Assembly: GCF_017599325.1 (NCBI RefSeq)
Contig: NZ_JAGFVM010000023.1
Coordinates: 1-64,000, forward strand
DNA length: 64,000 nt
From: Marinilactibacillus kalidii
GTDB lineage: Bacteria > Bacillota > Bacilli > Lactobacillales > Carnobacteriaceae_A
Direction: 5' to 3'
A program made the position numbers and the translations under genes. Below are positions 27,906 through 39,518 of this stretch, piece by piece (position 1 is the first letter of the stretch; the number at the start of each line of letters is the position of its first letter). The notes beneath the pieces are model-generated. The model saw only the letters and a program-made list of their open reading frames with translations, was not told the origin of the DNA and searched no databases.

Positions 27906-28668
27906 AGTTGGAGTCGTTTAATTCTATTAAGTAATCTAGGTATTCTCTTCTCAACGAATCTGTTAACTGAAAAATGGGCAATAAACTATACTCATCATCT
28001 CCCATGAAATGAATCGGTGTACTCTGGAAATAAAGATTATAAGTAGCCATTGAAGCTAAGGTATTATTTGATAAATTGGTGATAGATAATAAAGGGATCT
28101 TTTTGGCAGACAGTAGTCTGGTTACTTCTTCAGCTTGAGAAATATCACCACTTAAAGATACGATAATCACGAGGTCTTCAGGTTGAACCGTTCGGTTTAC
28201 AACCATTCTGAATTCATTTAAAGATTCTAATATAACGGGGAATTTCTTTGAATTTGTTAGACTACGGTTGAAATTTTTTAGTACATCTCTTTGCCCCCAT
28301 CCTGTTCCATAGCAATAAACCATTCTCGCCTTATGAAAGTGTTCAATAATGGGTCTAGTTTGCTGCTGAGCAAATAACTTTGCAGTACCCCTTAAGTCTT
28401 CTTCTTGCATACCCAAAAATGAAAGATTAGAGGGGATTTGGTCTTGAGAAGTTCCTCTAAGCGCATATTTGAATTCGCTGAATCCAGAAAAGCCTAATTT
28501 CTTAGTTAACCGAAGGATACTTGATTTAGAAGTGAGTGTTTCTTTAGCTAATTCAGCAATTGTTATCTTTTTGATCGACTCTTTATGTTGCATCATATAA
28601 TTAGCTATATGTAAATCATTTTCGTTTAAACTTGAATAATACTGATTGATTAAGGCTTCAATATTCAT
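27904..28668 (-). CDS. RpiR/MurR family regulator of the alpha-glucoside PTS genes
   Basis: Transcription regulator of 254 aa. The start is placed at the ATG at 28668 (MNIEALINQYYSSLNEND), preceded by AAAGGAGTG. The frame is open further upstream, but that part is hydrophobic and lacks such a site. The N-terminal HTH_6 domain (about 1-75) has ITIAELAKETLTSKSSILRL. The SIS sugar-phosphate isomerase-like domain (about 110-250) has VYCYGTGWGQRDVLKNF and LVIIVSLSGDISQAEEV. It is the last gene of a minus-strand unit with GH4 and PTS genes, so it probably senses a phosphorylated alpha-glucoside and controls them. Confidence 0.87.
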   Translation of the reverse strand: MNIEALINQYYSSLNENDLHIANYMMQHKESIKKITIAELAKETLTSKSSILRLTKKLGFSGFSEFKYALRGTSQDQIPSNLSFLGMQEEDLRGTAKLFAQQQTRPIIEHFHKARMVYCYGTGWGQRDVLKNFNRSLTNSKKFPVILESLNEFRMVVNRTVQPEDLVIIVSLSGDISQAEEVTRLLSAKKIPLLSITNLSNNTLASMATYNLYFQSTPIHFMGDDEYSLLPIFQLTDSLRREYLDYLIELNDSN

Positions 28669-28766
28669 TATCTTCACTCCTTTAAGCATCAGTATAACAT
28701 GCAAAAAAAAGATTTTGTATTTGTAAATAGCAGTTAAAAGTGTAGGTGATTTTTTCCTCAACGAGA

Positions 28767-28805
28767 AGAATCCGCACACATCCGCTATGGATGAGTCCGG
28801 ATTCT
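28767..28805 (-). terminator. Inverted repeat downstream of the GH4 gene
   Basis: A 17-bp stem with two mismatches (28767-28783 against 28789-28805, loop of 5) lies between the GH4 stop and the RpiR gene. On the minus strand it is followed only by a mixed T/C stretch, so it may be a weak terminator or an mRNA-protecting hairpin. Confidence 0.5.
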
Positions 28806-28820
28806 ATCGGTTTTATATTA

Positions 28821-31809
<2,989 letters not shown>

Positions 31810-31834
31810 GGTTTATACACTCCTTTATCAAATA

Positions 31835-31848
31835 TGATTGCGTTTACA
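31835..31848 (-). promoter_or_regulatory. cre-like site upstream of the alpha-glucoside PTS operon
   Basis: Read on the minus strand the site is TGTAAACGCAATCA, which matches TGWAANCGNTNWCA at all fixed positions but one. It lies 26 bp before the malB start, as expected for CcpA repression. Confidence 0.65.
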
Positions 31849-32025
31849 TATATACCTTAACAATAAACTGAATAGAGTAAATAGATTTGTTGCAATAAGG
31901 AATAGGGTTCAATTTAGGGGCGTTTTCCCAAAAGATGAGAAATGTACCAAAGAAATAAATTTATGCAATATAAATGTATAAAAATATAGAATTTACATAA
32001 TAGTAACAAAATATTATTTATTATA

Positions 32026-32054
32026 TTGCATAATTATTTATATGATGGTATGAT
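32026..32054 (+). promoter_or_regulatory. Promoter of the glutamine-type ABC transporter operon
   Basis: TTGCAT (32026-32031) and TATGAT (32049-32054) are 17 bp apart, and TGG before the -10 gives an extended -10. It lies in the 330-bp, very AT-rich gap between divergent malB and the ABC transporter. Apart from the cre-like site at 31835 and a short GTCA/TGAC hairpin at about 32066-32083, I see nothing else in the gap. Confidence 0.6.
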
Positions 32055-32140
32055 TCTTTTTAACGTCAGCTATATGAGTGACGATAGTTATGCAAGTATT
32101 ATACAAATACATTGATCAGCGTATCAGGGGGACAAAGAGA

Positions 32141-33610
32141 ATGAAAAAAACGTTTAAAGCATTTATAGCCTTTTTTATTTTGGCAATAACACTGCTGATT
32201 CCGACACAGTCGGTTCATGCAGAAGATGGTTCATTAGAGCGTGTGAAAGAAAATGGAGAATTAGTCATTGGGACAAGCGCCGATTTTCCACCATTTGAAT
32301 TTTATGCGGAAGTAGATGGTGAACAAGAAATCGTTGGGATGGATATGGCGATAGCGCGTAAAATTGCTGAAGATATGGGTGTAGAACTCGTTATTAGAGA
32401 TATGGAATTTGATAGTTTGATTCCAGCGCTTGAAGCAAGCAATATTGATATGATCGTAGCCGGTATGACACCGACAGCTGAGCGTCGTAAGAGTGTCAAC
32501 TTTTCCGATATTTATTATCAAACATTCCAAAATATTATGGTTCGAGCTGAAGATGAAGGCATTTACGATTCAGTCGATTCTCTACGAGGACAAAAAGTCG
32601 GTGTACAGACAGCTTCTTTACAAGAACAACTGGCACAACAGATACCGGATGTAGAGTTAATGCAACTGGGTAATATCAACGATTTGATTTTAGCTTTACA
32701 AACGAATCGGATCGAAGCGGTGGTTATGCAAGGACCAAACGCAGTCGCACATGCAGAAAATGATAATACGTTATATACATTCGAAGGAGACTTTGAATTA
32801 GATGAAGAAGACCAAGGATCAGCGATTGCCATGCGTATGGGAGAAGATTCTCTAGCAGCAGCTGTCAATGATAGTTTGGGGGAAATCTTAGAAAATGGCT
32901 TGATTGAAGAGTATTTAGGAACAGCCGGGGAATATATGGCTGGATCAACTGATGGTGATGAAGAAACATCTGAAAGTTTTGTAGGAACCTATTGGTCATA
33001 CTTCGCTGATGGGATGTATGTGACGCTTTTGATTTCTGTTATCAGTGTACTTGTAGGGATGGTTCTAGGTTTCTTCTTGTCACTTATGAGATTAGCAAAA
33101 AATATTGTGTTACGATTGATTGCATCTTCTTATGTTGAATTTGTTAGAGGTACGCCACTGATGATTCAAGTTATGTTTATCTATTTCGGAGTAGGCGTCT
33201 TCTTCGATCTTCCAGCTTTGACAGCTGGTATTATTGCAGTTTCATTGAACAGTGGGGCTTACATCTGTGAAATTATTCGTGGTGGATTGAATTCTGTCGA
33301 TTCAGGGCAATCAGAAGCAGCACGTAGTTTAGGAATGAGTAAGAATCAGGCAATGCGTTACATCTTATTCCCACAAGCACTGAAAAATATTTGGCCCGCA
33401 TTAGGAAATGAGTTTATTACGATTATCAAAGAATCATCAATCGTATCTGTTATCGGCGTGGGAGAGTTGATTTTCCAGACAAGAATCGTGCGTTCTGCAT
33501 CGTTCAAAGGAATTTTACCATTGTTCGTAACAATGATCATTTACTTCTTCTTAACCTTTACGTTATCGAAAATATTGAATTACTTTGAAGGGAGAATGAA
33601 TCATGATTAG
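32141..33610 (+). CDS. glnP: Amino-acid ABC transporter: fused substrate-binding protein and permease (GlnP type)
   Basis: Fused receptor-permease of 489 aa for polar amino acids, probably glutamine. I chose the ATG at 32141, after AGGGGG, because it opens directly into a signal peptide ([20 protein letters not shown], then VHA). One family 3 solute-binding domain (about 28-265) has [29 protein letters not shown] and [17 protein letters not shown]. The permease domain (about 285-485) has [19 protein letters not shown] and the EAA motif [21 protein letters not shown]. The lactococcal GlnP carries two receptor domains; this has one. The ATPase gene overlaps by 8 bp. Confidence 0.92.
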   Translation: MKKTFKAFIAFFILAITLLIPTQSVHAEDGSLERVKENGELVIGTSADFPPFEFYAEVDGEQEIVGMDMAIARKIAEDMGVELVIRDMEFDSLIPALEASNIDMIVAGMTPTAERRKSVNFSDIYYQTFQNIMVRAEDEGIYDSVDSLRGQKVGVQTASLQEQLAQQIPDVELMQLGNINDLILALQTNRIEAVVMQGPNAVAHAENDNTLYTFEGDFELDEEDQGSAIAMRMGEDSLAAAVNDSLGEILENGLIEEYLGTAGEYMAGSTDGDEETSESFVGTYWSYFADGMYVTLLISVISVLVGMVLGFFLSLMRLAKNIVLRLIASSYVEFVRGTPLMIQVMFIYFGVGVFFDLPALTAGIIAVSLNSGAYICEIIRGGLNSVDSGQSEAARSLGMSKNQAMRYILFPQALKNIWPALGNEFITIIKESSIVSVIGVGELIFQTRIVRSASFKGILPLFVTMIIYFFLTFTLSKILNYFEGRMNHD

Positions 33611-34328
33611 TGTGAAACATTTAAAAAAATCGTTTGGAAAAAATGAAGTATTAAAAGATATCAATGAAGAAATCAACCAAGGAGAAGTCGTGGTGGTCAT
33701 TGGCCCTTCCGGCTCAGGAAAATCCACTTTCTTACGCTGCTTGAATCTATTGGAAGAACCAACTGATGGGGAAATTGTATTCGAGGGCACACCGTTAACA
33801 GGGTTGAAGGAACAAGATTTAAACCAATTACGTCAAAAGATGGGTATGGTTTTCCAACAGTTCAATTTATTCCCTCATATGACAGTACAGAAAAACTTGA
33901 CCATTTCACCGGTTCAATCAAAAGGGACAAAGAAAGAATTGGCAGAGGAAAAAGCGGGGCAACTCCTTAAACAAGTTGGTTTAGGGGATAAGTTAGAAGC
34001 TTATCCGGCTAGCTTATCTGGGGGACAAAAGCAACGTGTAGCGATAGCTCGTGCGCTAGCAATGGATCCTGATGTGATGTTATTCGATGAACCGACTTCG
34101 GCACTCGATCCAGAAATGGTAGGAGAAGTATTGAATGTAATGAATCAACTAGCTAAGTCTGGTATGACGATGGTCGTAGTGACGCATGAAATGGGCTTCG
34201 CTCGTGAAGTAGCTGACCGTGTGTTGTTCATGGACGACGGTTATATTGTTGAACAAGGCACACCCGATGAGATCTTCCAAAATCCGCAACATCCAAGAAC
34301 AAAAGATTTTCTTGCTAAAATTCTTTAA
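33603..34328 (+). CDS. glnQ: Amino-acid ABC transporter ATP-binding protein
   Basis: ATPase of 241 aa that powers the fused receptor-permease. Walker A is [13 protein letters not shown], the Q loop lies in [15 protein letters not shown], the signature is [15 protein letters not shown], Walker B is [14 protein letters not shown], and the switch histidine is in VVVTHEMGF. All motifs are intact and the length is standard for polar amino acid transporters. The start overlaps the end of the permease gene. A strong bidirectional terminator follows. Confidence 0.96.
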   Translation: MISVKHLKKSFGKNEVLKDINEEINQGEVVVVIGPSGSGKSTFLRCLNLLEEPTDGEIVFEGTPLTGLKEQDLNQLRQKMGMVFQQFNLFPHMTVQKNLTISPVQSKGTKKELAEEKAGQLLKQVGLGDKLEAYPASLSGGQKQRVAIARALAMDPDVMLFDEPTSALDPEMVGEVLNVMNQLAKSGMTMVVVTHEMGFAREVADRVLFMDDGYIVEQGTPDEIFQNPQHPRTKDFLAKIL

Positions 34329-34332
34329 TAGT

Positions 34333-34366
34333 AAAAAAAGATAACCTCAGCGGGTTATCTTTTTTT
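34333..34366. terminator. Bidirectional terminator between glnQ and the Cof-type phosphatase gene
   Basis: AAAAAAAGATAACC pairs with GGTTATCTTTTTTT around a short loop, with A and T tracts on both sides, so it can serve the two convergent genes. Confidence 0.92.
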
Positions 34367-34371
34367 ATGGA

Positions 34372-35205
34372 TTAAATCAAGTTATGTCTTTCTAAAGCTA
34401 TAGCAATGCCGTCACTATTATTTGATGTCGTCACTTCGTCTGCTACAGCAAGCAATTGGTCACCAGCATTTTCCATCGCAATACCGTATCTAACAGCCGC
34501 AAACATTTCAACGTCATTATGCCCATCACCAAAAGCCATTGTGTGTGCTTTATCTTCATTCAAATAGTTCAATACATACTCAATGGCGGTTTGTTTATGG
34601 ATATTTTTAACGCCGACTTCGCCACTTTCTTTTCCAAATGCGGCTACTGTTGTGGGGATCACTTGGAAAGCGTTGCTGTAACGATCATAGATCTCTTGGA
34701 ATGGAATCGTTTGATTAACAAAGCTTAGTTTATTGATATGATCATAATCGATTTTACTTTCGTCTTCGATCAGTAAGTCGGTGAACCAAGTAATACTGTC
34801 GAGTGCCGCTAGACCTTTATCAGGATTATCTCTCAGTGTCATTTCGTTTAATTGATTTTTTAGATTTGTGCTGGCAAATAAGCCATCATTAGACTCTAAA
34901 TAATATTCCACTTGATGATCTTTCAAAAATGAAACCAGGTCGATCAAGCGATCTTTATCGAGAACTTTGTGAAAAACGACTTTGCTGTCTACTTCGCAGT
35001 AACCACCACCTGCACCGATAATACCAGAAATTGGTAGCGATAAAACTTCTTCGTTCAATTCCGCTTTTGATCTTCCCGTACAAAGAAAAAATTGATGACC
35101 ATTTTCATGCGCACGCTGAATAGCTTCTTTAGTGCGTTCGGAAACTGTTCCTTCTGATGTACATAAAGTACCATCTACGTCTAAAAAAATTAGTTGTTTT
35201 TCCAT
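34372..35205 (-). CDS. Cof-type HAD-IIB family phosphatase
   Basis: Sugar-phosphate or flavin-type phosphatase of 277 aa. D9 and D11 in LIFLDVDGTL are the catalytic acids, ENGHQFFLCTGRSKAE gives motif II, and FGDGHNDVEMFAAVRYGIAM is the motif III/IV block with DN acids typical of the Cof/YidA group. The IIB cap lies between (about 85-190). The start is preceded by GAGGTG. It stands alone between terminator and intergenic region; the natural substrate cannot be read from sequence. Confidence 0.9.
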   Translation of the reverse strand: MEKQLIFLDVDGTLCTSEGTVSERTKEAIQRAHENGHQFFLCTGRSKAELNEEVLSLPISGIIGAGGGYCEVDSKVVFHKVLDKDRLIDLVSFLKDHQVEYYLESNDGLFASTNLKNQLNEMTLRDNPDKGLAALDSITWFTDLLIEDESKIDYDHINKLSFVNQTIPFQEIYDRYSNAFQVIPTTVAAFGKESGEVGVKNIHKQTAIEYVLNYLNEDKAHTMAFGDGHNDVEMFAAVRYGIAMENAGDQLLAVADEVTTSNNSDGIAIALERHNLI

Positions 35206-35504
35206 ACTTCACCTCTATGTTTTGAATACGTCTTCTAGATAACGAATACCTACAGTTAATCGTAAGCTATTCTCTTGATAAGGTCAACTAGGCATCATTT
35301 AGGTACGAAAACAAGGACGAAAAAAGAATGCATATTCTAAAATAGCTCTAAAAAATAAAGGACAATGGAGAGAAAGATAATATCATTAAACAGATAAAAA
35401 GCCCATAACCACAAGGGGGAAACGAATGGTTGCCCCCTGTTAAACAGATAATGCTTTCTTCTAATTGCTATATTGCTATAATAAAATCAAAGGAGGCATA
35501 CATA
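35206..35504 (+). promoter_or_regulatory. Intergenic region with an extended -10 promoter for the small secreted protein gene
   Basis: About 300 bp without a gene. An extended -10, TTGCTATAAT, ends at 35482, only about 10 bp before AGGAGG (35491-35496), so the mRNA leader would be very short. An imperfect inverted repeat (AAGGGGG and CCCCCTG at about 35413-35439) lies upstream. No good -35 is visible. Confidence 0.45.
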
Positions 35505-35996
35505 ATGAGAGTGATGGTAGGTGCATCAATTTGGGCTATGGGCTGGAATACCATTTATGCAAGTCAGGCTGTAGAGACAGCCGATGAATTTTCTTACGAT
35601 ATGGCAACTGGTGGAGAACAATCAGCTAATATTGTAAGAGAATCTGGAGGCGAATTATTTGTGACGATTACTGAAGTAGATGAACCAATATCGGATCAAA
35701 CGTTCAGAATAAACCGATCATTAGCGGTTCAAAACAAAACATACGTAATTAAAGGATCCTTACCACTTTTATGGGAAGCAAGCTACAAAATTAGTGTGAA
35801 AAATCAATTGATCACTAAAGTATCAGAACCATCTATTTCGGCGTTCGCTGGAACTTCGTCCAAAAGAACATTGATCAGGGAAAGTTCAAAAAAACGTGCA
35901 CGTCTAGAATTTAAGTTGACTCCTTATATCGGTTCAGAAAGAAGTGGAAAACTTGTTGCGACGATCAGCGATAATAAATTGATTATTTCTCAATAA
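35505..35996 (+). CDS. Small secreted protein of unknown function
   Basis: Predicted exported protein of 163 aa. The start at 35505 follows AAAGGAGG and opens a short signal peptide (MRVMVGASIWAMGWNTIYA, then SQA before VETADEF). The mature part begins FSYDMATGGEQSANIV and is rich in beta-prone, alternating polar and hydrophobic segments with no cysteine pairs or enzyme motifs. It loosely resembles DUF5626-like secreted proteins of Firmicutes, but I am not certain of that. A longer reading from 35430 would put a non-signal sequence first and lacks a ribosome binding site. It is convergent with the XRE-type gene downstream. Confidence 0.6.
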   Translation: MRVMVGASIWAMGWNTIYASQAVETADEFSYDMATGGEQSANIVRESGGELFVTITEVDEPISDQTFRINRSLAVQNKTYVIKGSLPLLWEASYKISVKNQLITKVSEPSISAFAGTSSKRTLIRESSKKRARLEFKLTPYIGSERSGKLVATISDNKLIISQ

Positions 35997-36049
35997 AAGA
36001 TATTGATCGTTAGTATAGAGTATCAACGAAAATAAAATAAGTATTAAAG

Positions 36050-36691
36050 TTAGGGTGTGAAGTCGTTCTCTAATAATGGATCATCATCAGGATCTTCGAG
36101 AGGTTCATCCTCCAATAGAATCACTTCATAGGTAGTGAACCAACCATACTTTTCACCAAAGTAGCCATATGTTTCAAGGGAAACGAATAAAAAAGAACCC
36201 ATAATAGCAATCACATAATAAATACGTTTTTTCTTATAATAGTAAGCGAGTAACATAAGTGGAAAAGAAATCAATAATATAACTGGATGAATAACGACTG
36301 GAATTAAAGCAATCAGACTCATGATAAAAAAATCTGCACCTAACGACCGAAAAGCTATCAGCCATTTAGAATCCGTATCCTTTGTAAAACTTGTTTTTTC
36401 TTCTAGTGACTTTACAGGTATGTAGGGTTGATCGTGCATTGGTTTTACTGTCGATTCTGTAAAAGAAACCGGTTCTGAATAATTGCTTAAAAGAGGGCCT
36501 TTGTTTAATAAGGTATCTATTGATACTTCCAATAATTTACTGATTTTTTTTAAAGTTTCATGATCTGGGTTGCTGAGACCACGTTCCCATTTAGAAATCG
36601 CTTGTCGTGTTACGAAAAGTTCATTCGCTAAAGCGGTTTGAGAGTAGCCTTTTTCTAGGCGCAACTTTTTAAGTTTCTCTGGAAATTCCAT
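36050..36691 (-). CDS. XRE-family regulator with C-terminal membrane segments
   Basis: Protein of 213 aa with an N-terminal Cro/CI helix-turn-helix (residues 5-60, LRLEKGYSQTALANELFVTRQAISKWERG). A polar linker and two or three hydrophobic segments follow (about 108-165, IALIPVVIHPVILLISFPLML and YYVIAIMGSFLFVSL) and an acidic tail (EDPDDDPLLEN). The layout is that of membrane-tethered HTH regulators common in Lactobacillales. A palindrome CTATTGATAATAG at 36708-36720, just upstream of the start, could be an autoregulatory operator. Its targets are unknown. Confidence 0.8.
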   Translation of the reverse strand: MEFPEKLKKLRLEKGYSQTALANELFVTRQAISKWERGLSNPDHETLKKISKLLEVSIDTLLNKGPLLSNYSEPVSFTESTVKPMHDQPYIPVKSLEEKTSFTKDTDSKWLIAFRSLGADFFIMSLIALIPVVIHPVILLISFPLMLLAYYYKKKRIYYVIAIMGSFLFVSLETYGYFGEKYGWFTTYEVILLEDEPLEDPDDDPLLENDFTP

Positions 36692-37134
36692 TTGTTCAAC
36701 TCCTTATCTATTGATAATAGTACTACAGGGAACTATTCAAATAAAGGCTTTGTTTAGTTCTTAATCGTTTAATCTAAACAATTGTGACTTTTGATTGATT
36801 TCTTAGACTTATTATTTTTTTGAATAACGCATAAGCATAAAAAGACCAACAAAATTGGGATAAAAGAGTCGTATAGGGAAAAGTAAATCGTACACAAATG
36901 AATTGTGTTAGCGGAAAGTGTAGCTTAATATTTTACTAAAGAAAAGCGGACACTTTAGAATAGGGACTTACGAAATAAATTGATCAACGATATATAGAAT
37001 TGAAATATCATCATAGTATATTCGTTTGAGGGGTAACGATTGGTTGGTACCTTTTTTAGCGGCTATTAGGCATAATCTAAAATAAGCTAAGGACAATGAC
37101 TGGGATCATAAGAAACGATTAGAAAGGAAAAAAG
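36692..37134. other. Long AT-rich intergenic region
   Basis: About 440 bp with no gene I can support on either strand. It holds the CTATTGATAATAG palindrome near the XRE gene start (36708-36720). No terminator, RNA gene or repeat is evident. The region around 37000-37130 presumably holds the promoter of the membrane protein gene at 37135. Confidence 0.4.
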
Positions 37135-37671
37135 ATGGTTTTAATTTTAATGGGCTTTTTATTACTCTTCTTAAAACTAAATTTCACCTTATTTGACTAT
37201 AGTTTGATTTATATTATGACAAATTTTATCGGTTATGTATTATTACGCATAGGTATCGAAAACACTGATGAAGCTGATGAATTGTATATGAAAGATTCAC
37301 TCTGGTTTTATCTTATTTTAAATCTGGTTTTACTATTTTGCCGTATCTTTGATCTTTCAATTGATAACATTACTTTTACTTACATAGAAACATATTTACT
37401 AGCAGCGGCACTTTTATTTGTGCACCTGTATGTGTTCATTTATCCACTCTATTTATTCTCGAAATGCATTGCTTATCTAGAATTAAAGTCAAAATGTCTT
37501 GAATCAAAAACATTACAAAATATTGTCAAGAGCTGTATCATACTAGCCATCACCATCACACTGTTGGGTAACGTACTAGCGGGACTTCAATATCTATGGA
37601 TTATCGTGATTTTTATGCAACTAACAGTACTTTTGCTACTGAAAAAATATGCTGTACCTTTCGAAAACTAA
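37135..37671 (+). CDS. Multi-pass membrane protein of unknown function
   Basis: Hydrophobic protein of 178 aa with about five transmembrane segments (for example VLILMGFLLLFLKLNF, YIMTNFIGYVLLRIGI, SLWFYLILNLVLLFCRIF, AAALLFVHLYVFIYPLYLF and SCIILAITITLLGNVLAG). It has no recognised domain or catalytic motif. GAAAGGA precedes the ATG and a terminator follows directly, so it is a single-gene unit. The divergent neighbour is the membrane-tethered XRE regulator, which may or may not control it. Confidence 0.6.
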   Translation: MVLILMGFLLLFLKLNFTLFDYSLIYIMTNFIGYVLLRIGIENTDEADELYMKDSLWFYLILNLVLLFCRIFDLSIDNITFTYIETYLLAAALLFVHLYVFIYPLYLFSKCIAYLELKSKCLESKTLQNIVKSCIILAITITLLGNVLAGLQYLWIIVIFMQLTVLLLLKKYAVPFEN

Positions 37672-37707
37672 AAAAGTGATATCTTTTTATACAAGGTATC
37701 GCTTTTT
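37671..37707 (+). terminator. Rho-independent terminator
   Basis: AAAAAGTGATA pairs with TATCGCTTTTT, including one G-T wobble, followed by T residues. It overlaps the last base of the membrane protein gene. Confidence 0.75.
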
Positions 37708-38089
37708 GTCTATAACAAATTAAATAGTTTTGGTAAAGAATAAGGACAAGAATCGAATCTTTATGTAAAAAGTTAAAAAGAAAGTATGGGTTAATGATTT
37801 AAGTGGTTGATACAGTAGAAACTTCAGAAAGTTAAGTAGCGATCATGCCTTTTGAGTAAGTCGGAGTTTGTGAAAAAAGTAGAATAAAAAAAGATTTTGT
37901 TGATGAATAAAGGATTGAATGCTATTTGGTTAAGTGAATTTCATCACTTGTTGTAATAGAATGAAAAATGAATAAAAATGAATAAAAACGAAAAAAAGAA
38001 ATAGAGGGGGTTGTTCTATACGTTTACAGCATCTACATGTCGTGTTATCTTCTTTATTGGAATGCTAGATATTGTGGAGGAGTAGTTAA
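37708..38089 (+). other. Intergenic region upstream of nrdI
   Basis: About 380 bp without a gene. A small tandem array of ATGAATAAAA-like units occupies about 37963-37996. TAATAGAAT near 37952 is a possible -10. I looked for an NrdR box palindrome and did not find one. Confidence 0.3.
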
Positions 38090-38569
38090 ATGAATAAAAA
38101 AATAAAGATCATTTATATCAGCTTAAGTGGGAATACCGCAGCTTTTGTCAAAAAACTCTCAACTTTTTTAACAGAAGTCAAAGGTATCGAAGTAGAGTCA
38201 ATCAATGTGAAAGATTTGATGGGAGACACCTTTCCAGTAACAGAGCCATTTGTGAGTTTCTTACCTACATACTTAAGCGGGGGAAATGGTGTGCAAAATG
38301 GTGATAAAGAGGTCATGACGACAAACTTGGGAGAATTTATAGCGGCTCACGAAAATTTTCGCTATTGTTACGGTATTATTGGAAGTGGCAATCGAAATCT
38401 TAATAAGCAATTTTGTTTAAGTGCAAAACAATACGCGGAAAGATTTGGGTTTCCACTGATTGAACAATATGAATTACGTGGAACTTCAAAAGATGTTGAG
38501 CGGATTGCAGAGGTGGTATTGAATCAGCACAACAGTTTTATAGAAACAGTAGAAATCAAAGCAGAATAA
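38090..38569 (+). CDS. nrdI: NrdI-like flavodoxin (class Ib ribonucleotide reductase activator)
   Basis: Flavodoxin-fold protein of 159 aa. IIYISLSGNTAAFVKKL binds the FMN phosphate, LPTYLSGGNGV forms the second flavin loop, and GIIGSGNRNLNKQFCL and YELRGTSKDVERI are NrdI signatures. NrdI supplies an oxidant to assemble the dimanganese-tyrosyl radical of NrdF. Here it stands alone, without nrdE, nrdF or nrdH, behind a long leader with GGAGGAG. It is bounded by a strong bidirectional terminator. Confidence 0.88.
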   Translation: MNKKIKIIYISLSGNTAAFVKKLSTFLTEVKGIEVESINVKDLMGDTFPVTEPFVSFLPTYLSGGNGVQNGDKEVMTTNLGEFIAAHENFRYCYGIIGSGNRNLNKQFCLSAKQYAERFGFPLIEQYELRGTSKDVERIAEVVLNQHNSFIETVEIKAE

Positions 38570-38583
38570 AGAAACTTGTCATC

Positions 38584-38629
38584 AAAAAAGTATCTCTCCG
38601 TTCATTTAAGCGGAAAGATACTTTTTTTT
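38584..38629. terminator. Bidirectional terminator between nrdI and the Crp/Fnr gene
   Basis: AAAAAAGTATCT pairs with AGATACTTTTTT, and TCCG with CGGA above one mismatch, around a T/A-rich loop. A and T tracts on both sides fit the two convergent genes. Confidence 0.92.
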
Positions 38630-38642
38630 GGATGATTTTCCA

Positions 38643-39347
38643 TTAATAGAGAGAAAAGTTTAATAATTTAAATTTTCTACAAGATACTTCTGCGATTTTA
38701 TTTTCTTTGATTAAATGTGAGAATTCTCGGCTAATAGATTCGGAAGTTGTACCTAGATAGGAAGCTAATTCCTTCTTTGCCATATCTAATTCAACGATTG
38801 GATCGTTTTCTTTTGAGTGAACGAGAGTGGTAAGAAAGTGAAACAAACGATCTTTTACTGTCTCTGTCGTTGCCCATGCTGTCTGTTGTTCAGAAGAGCT
38901 TAATCTTTCTGATAAAGTGGAAAGCATATATAACGCAATTTCGGGATATTGAGCTAATAAAGCCTGGATGTCTGAACGACTGATAGACCAAACATAACAA
39001 TCCGTTTTAGCTTCTGCAAAAGCTTCGTATACACCTGTTTTAAATAAAGCCAATTCACCAGTAAAAGCTCCATCAGGTATCATCCGAATCAATTGCTCTT
39101 TTCCAGTATCGCCTAGTCTGTATATACGCAGCATCCCACTTTTCACGATGTAGAAGGCATCAGCTTTTTGCCCGGGGCTATATAGATTTTCGCCATGTTT
39201 GTAATGCTTAAGGTGCAGTAAAGGTTTTATTTGATTTTTTTGAAAGGATGTTAGTGAATCGAATAAGGCGACATGATTGATGCAATCGGGCTCTTGGTTT
39301 TTAGTTACAAATGCTTGATGAGTTAATACCGCGTTTGACTGTACCAT
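38643..39347 (-). CDS. Crp/Fnr family transcription regulator (Flp-like)
   Basis: Regulator of 234 aa. A cyclic-nucleotide-binding-like beta barrel (about 28-130; ENLYSPGQKADAFYIVKSGMLRIYRL, then GELALF) precedes a Crp-type helix-turn-helix (about 160-225) with KKELASYLGTTSESISREFSHL. It lacks the four-cysteine FNR iron-sulfur set. C22 near the N-terminus and C117 in the barrel could form a redox pair like the two cysteines of Lactobacillus FLP; C223 is the only other. It is divergent from the acyl-CoA dehydrogenase/ETF operon, with a perfect FNR-type palindrome between them, so it is the obvious candidate controller. Confidence 0.88.
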   Translation of the reverse strand: MVQSNAVLTHQAFVTKNQEPDCINHVALFDSLTSFQKNQIKPLLHLKHYKHGENLYSPGQKADAFYIVKSGMLRIYRLGDTGKEQLIRMIPDGAFTGELALFKTGVYEAFAEAKTDCYVWSISRSDIQALLAQYPEIALYMLSTLSERLSSSEQQTAWATTETVKDRLFHFLTTLVHSKENDPIVELDMAKKELASYLGTTSESISREFSHLIKENKIAEVSCRKFKLLNFSLY

Positions 39348-39422
39348 TTAAAAGGCTCCCCTGTATGTTTTTCACAATGATATATATAAAATTATATTTT
39401 TCTTATATAAAATTTATTAAAC

Positions 39423-39464
39423 TTGATATAAATCAAGTATATCATAAAATAATTATAATAGAAT
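39423..39464 (+). promoter_or_regulatory. FNR-type box and promoter of the acyl-CoA dehydrogenase operon
   Basis: TTGATATAAATCAA (39423-39436) matches the FNR consensus TTGATNNNNATCAA perfectly and extends to the 18-bp palindrome ACTTGATATAAATCAAGT (39421-39438). TATAAT (39454-39459) and TAGAAT (39459-39464) are overlapping -10 candidates. With TAGAAT the box centre falls near -41.5, the classic class II activation position. Oxygen- or redox-responsive activation of the operon is inferred. Confidence 0.8.
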
Positions 39465-39518
39465 AGGCTCATGAAGAACGTAACAACATGTTCACATTTG
39501 AACAAAGGAGAGATATAA

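Noticed and set aside
28669-28779. 37-residue N-terminal extension of the RpiR regulator
   Set aside because: Hydrophobic non-family sequence; AAAGGAGTG is correctly placed for the ATG at 28668.
35430-35504. Upstream extension of the small secreted protein
   Set aside because: It has no ribosome site and would bury the signal peptide; AGGAGG precedes the ATG at 35505, and the promoter -10 lies inside the extension.
36708-36720. CTATTGATAATAG as an established operator
   Set aside because: A single short AT-rich palindrome is too weak to report as more than a possibility.
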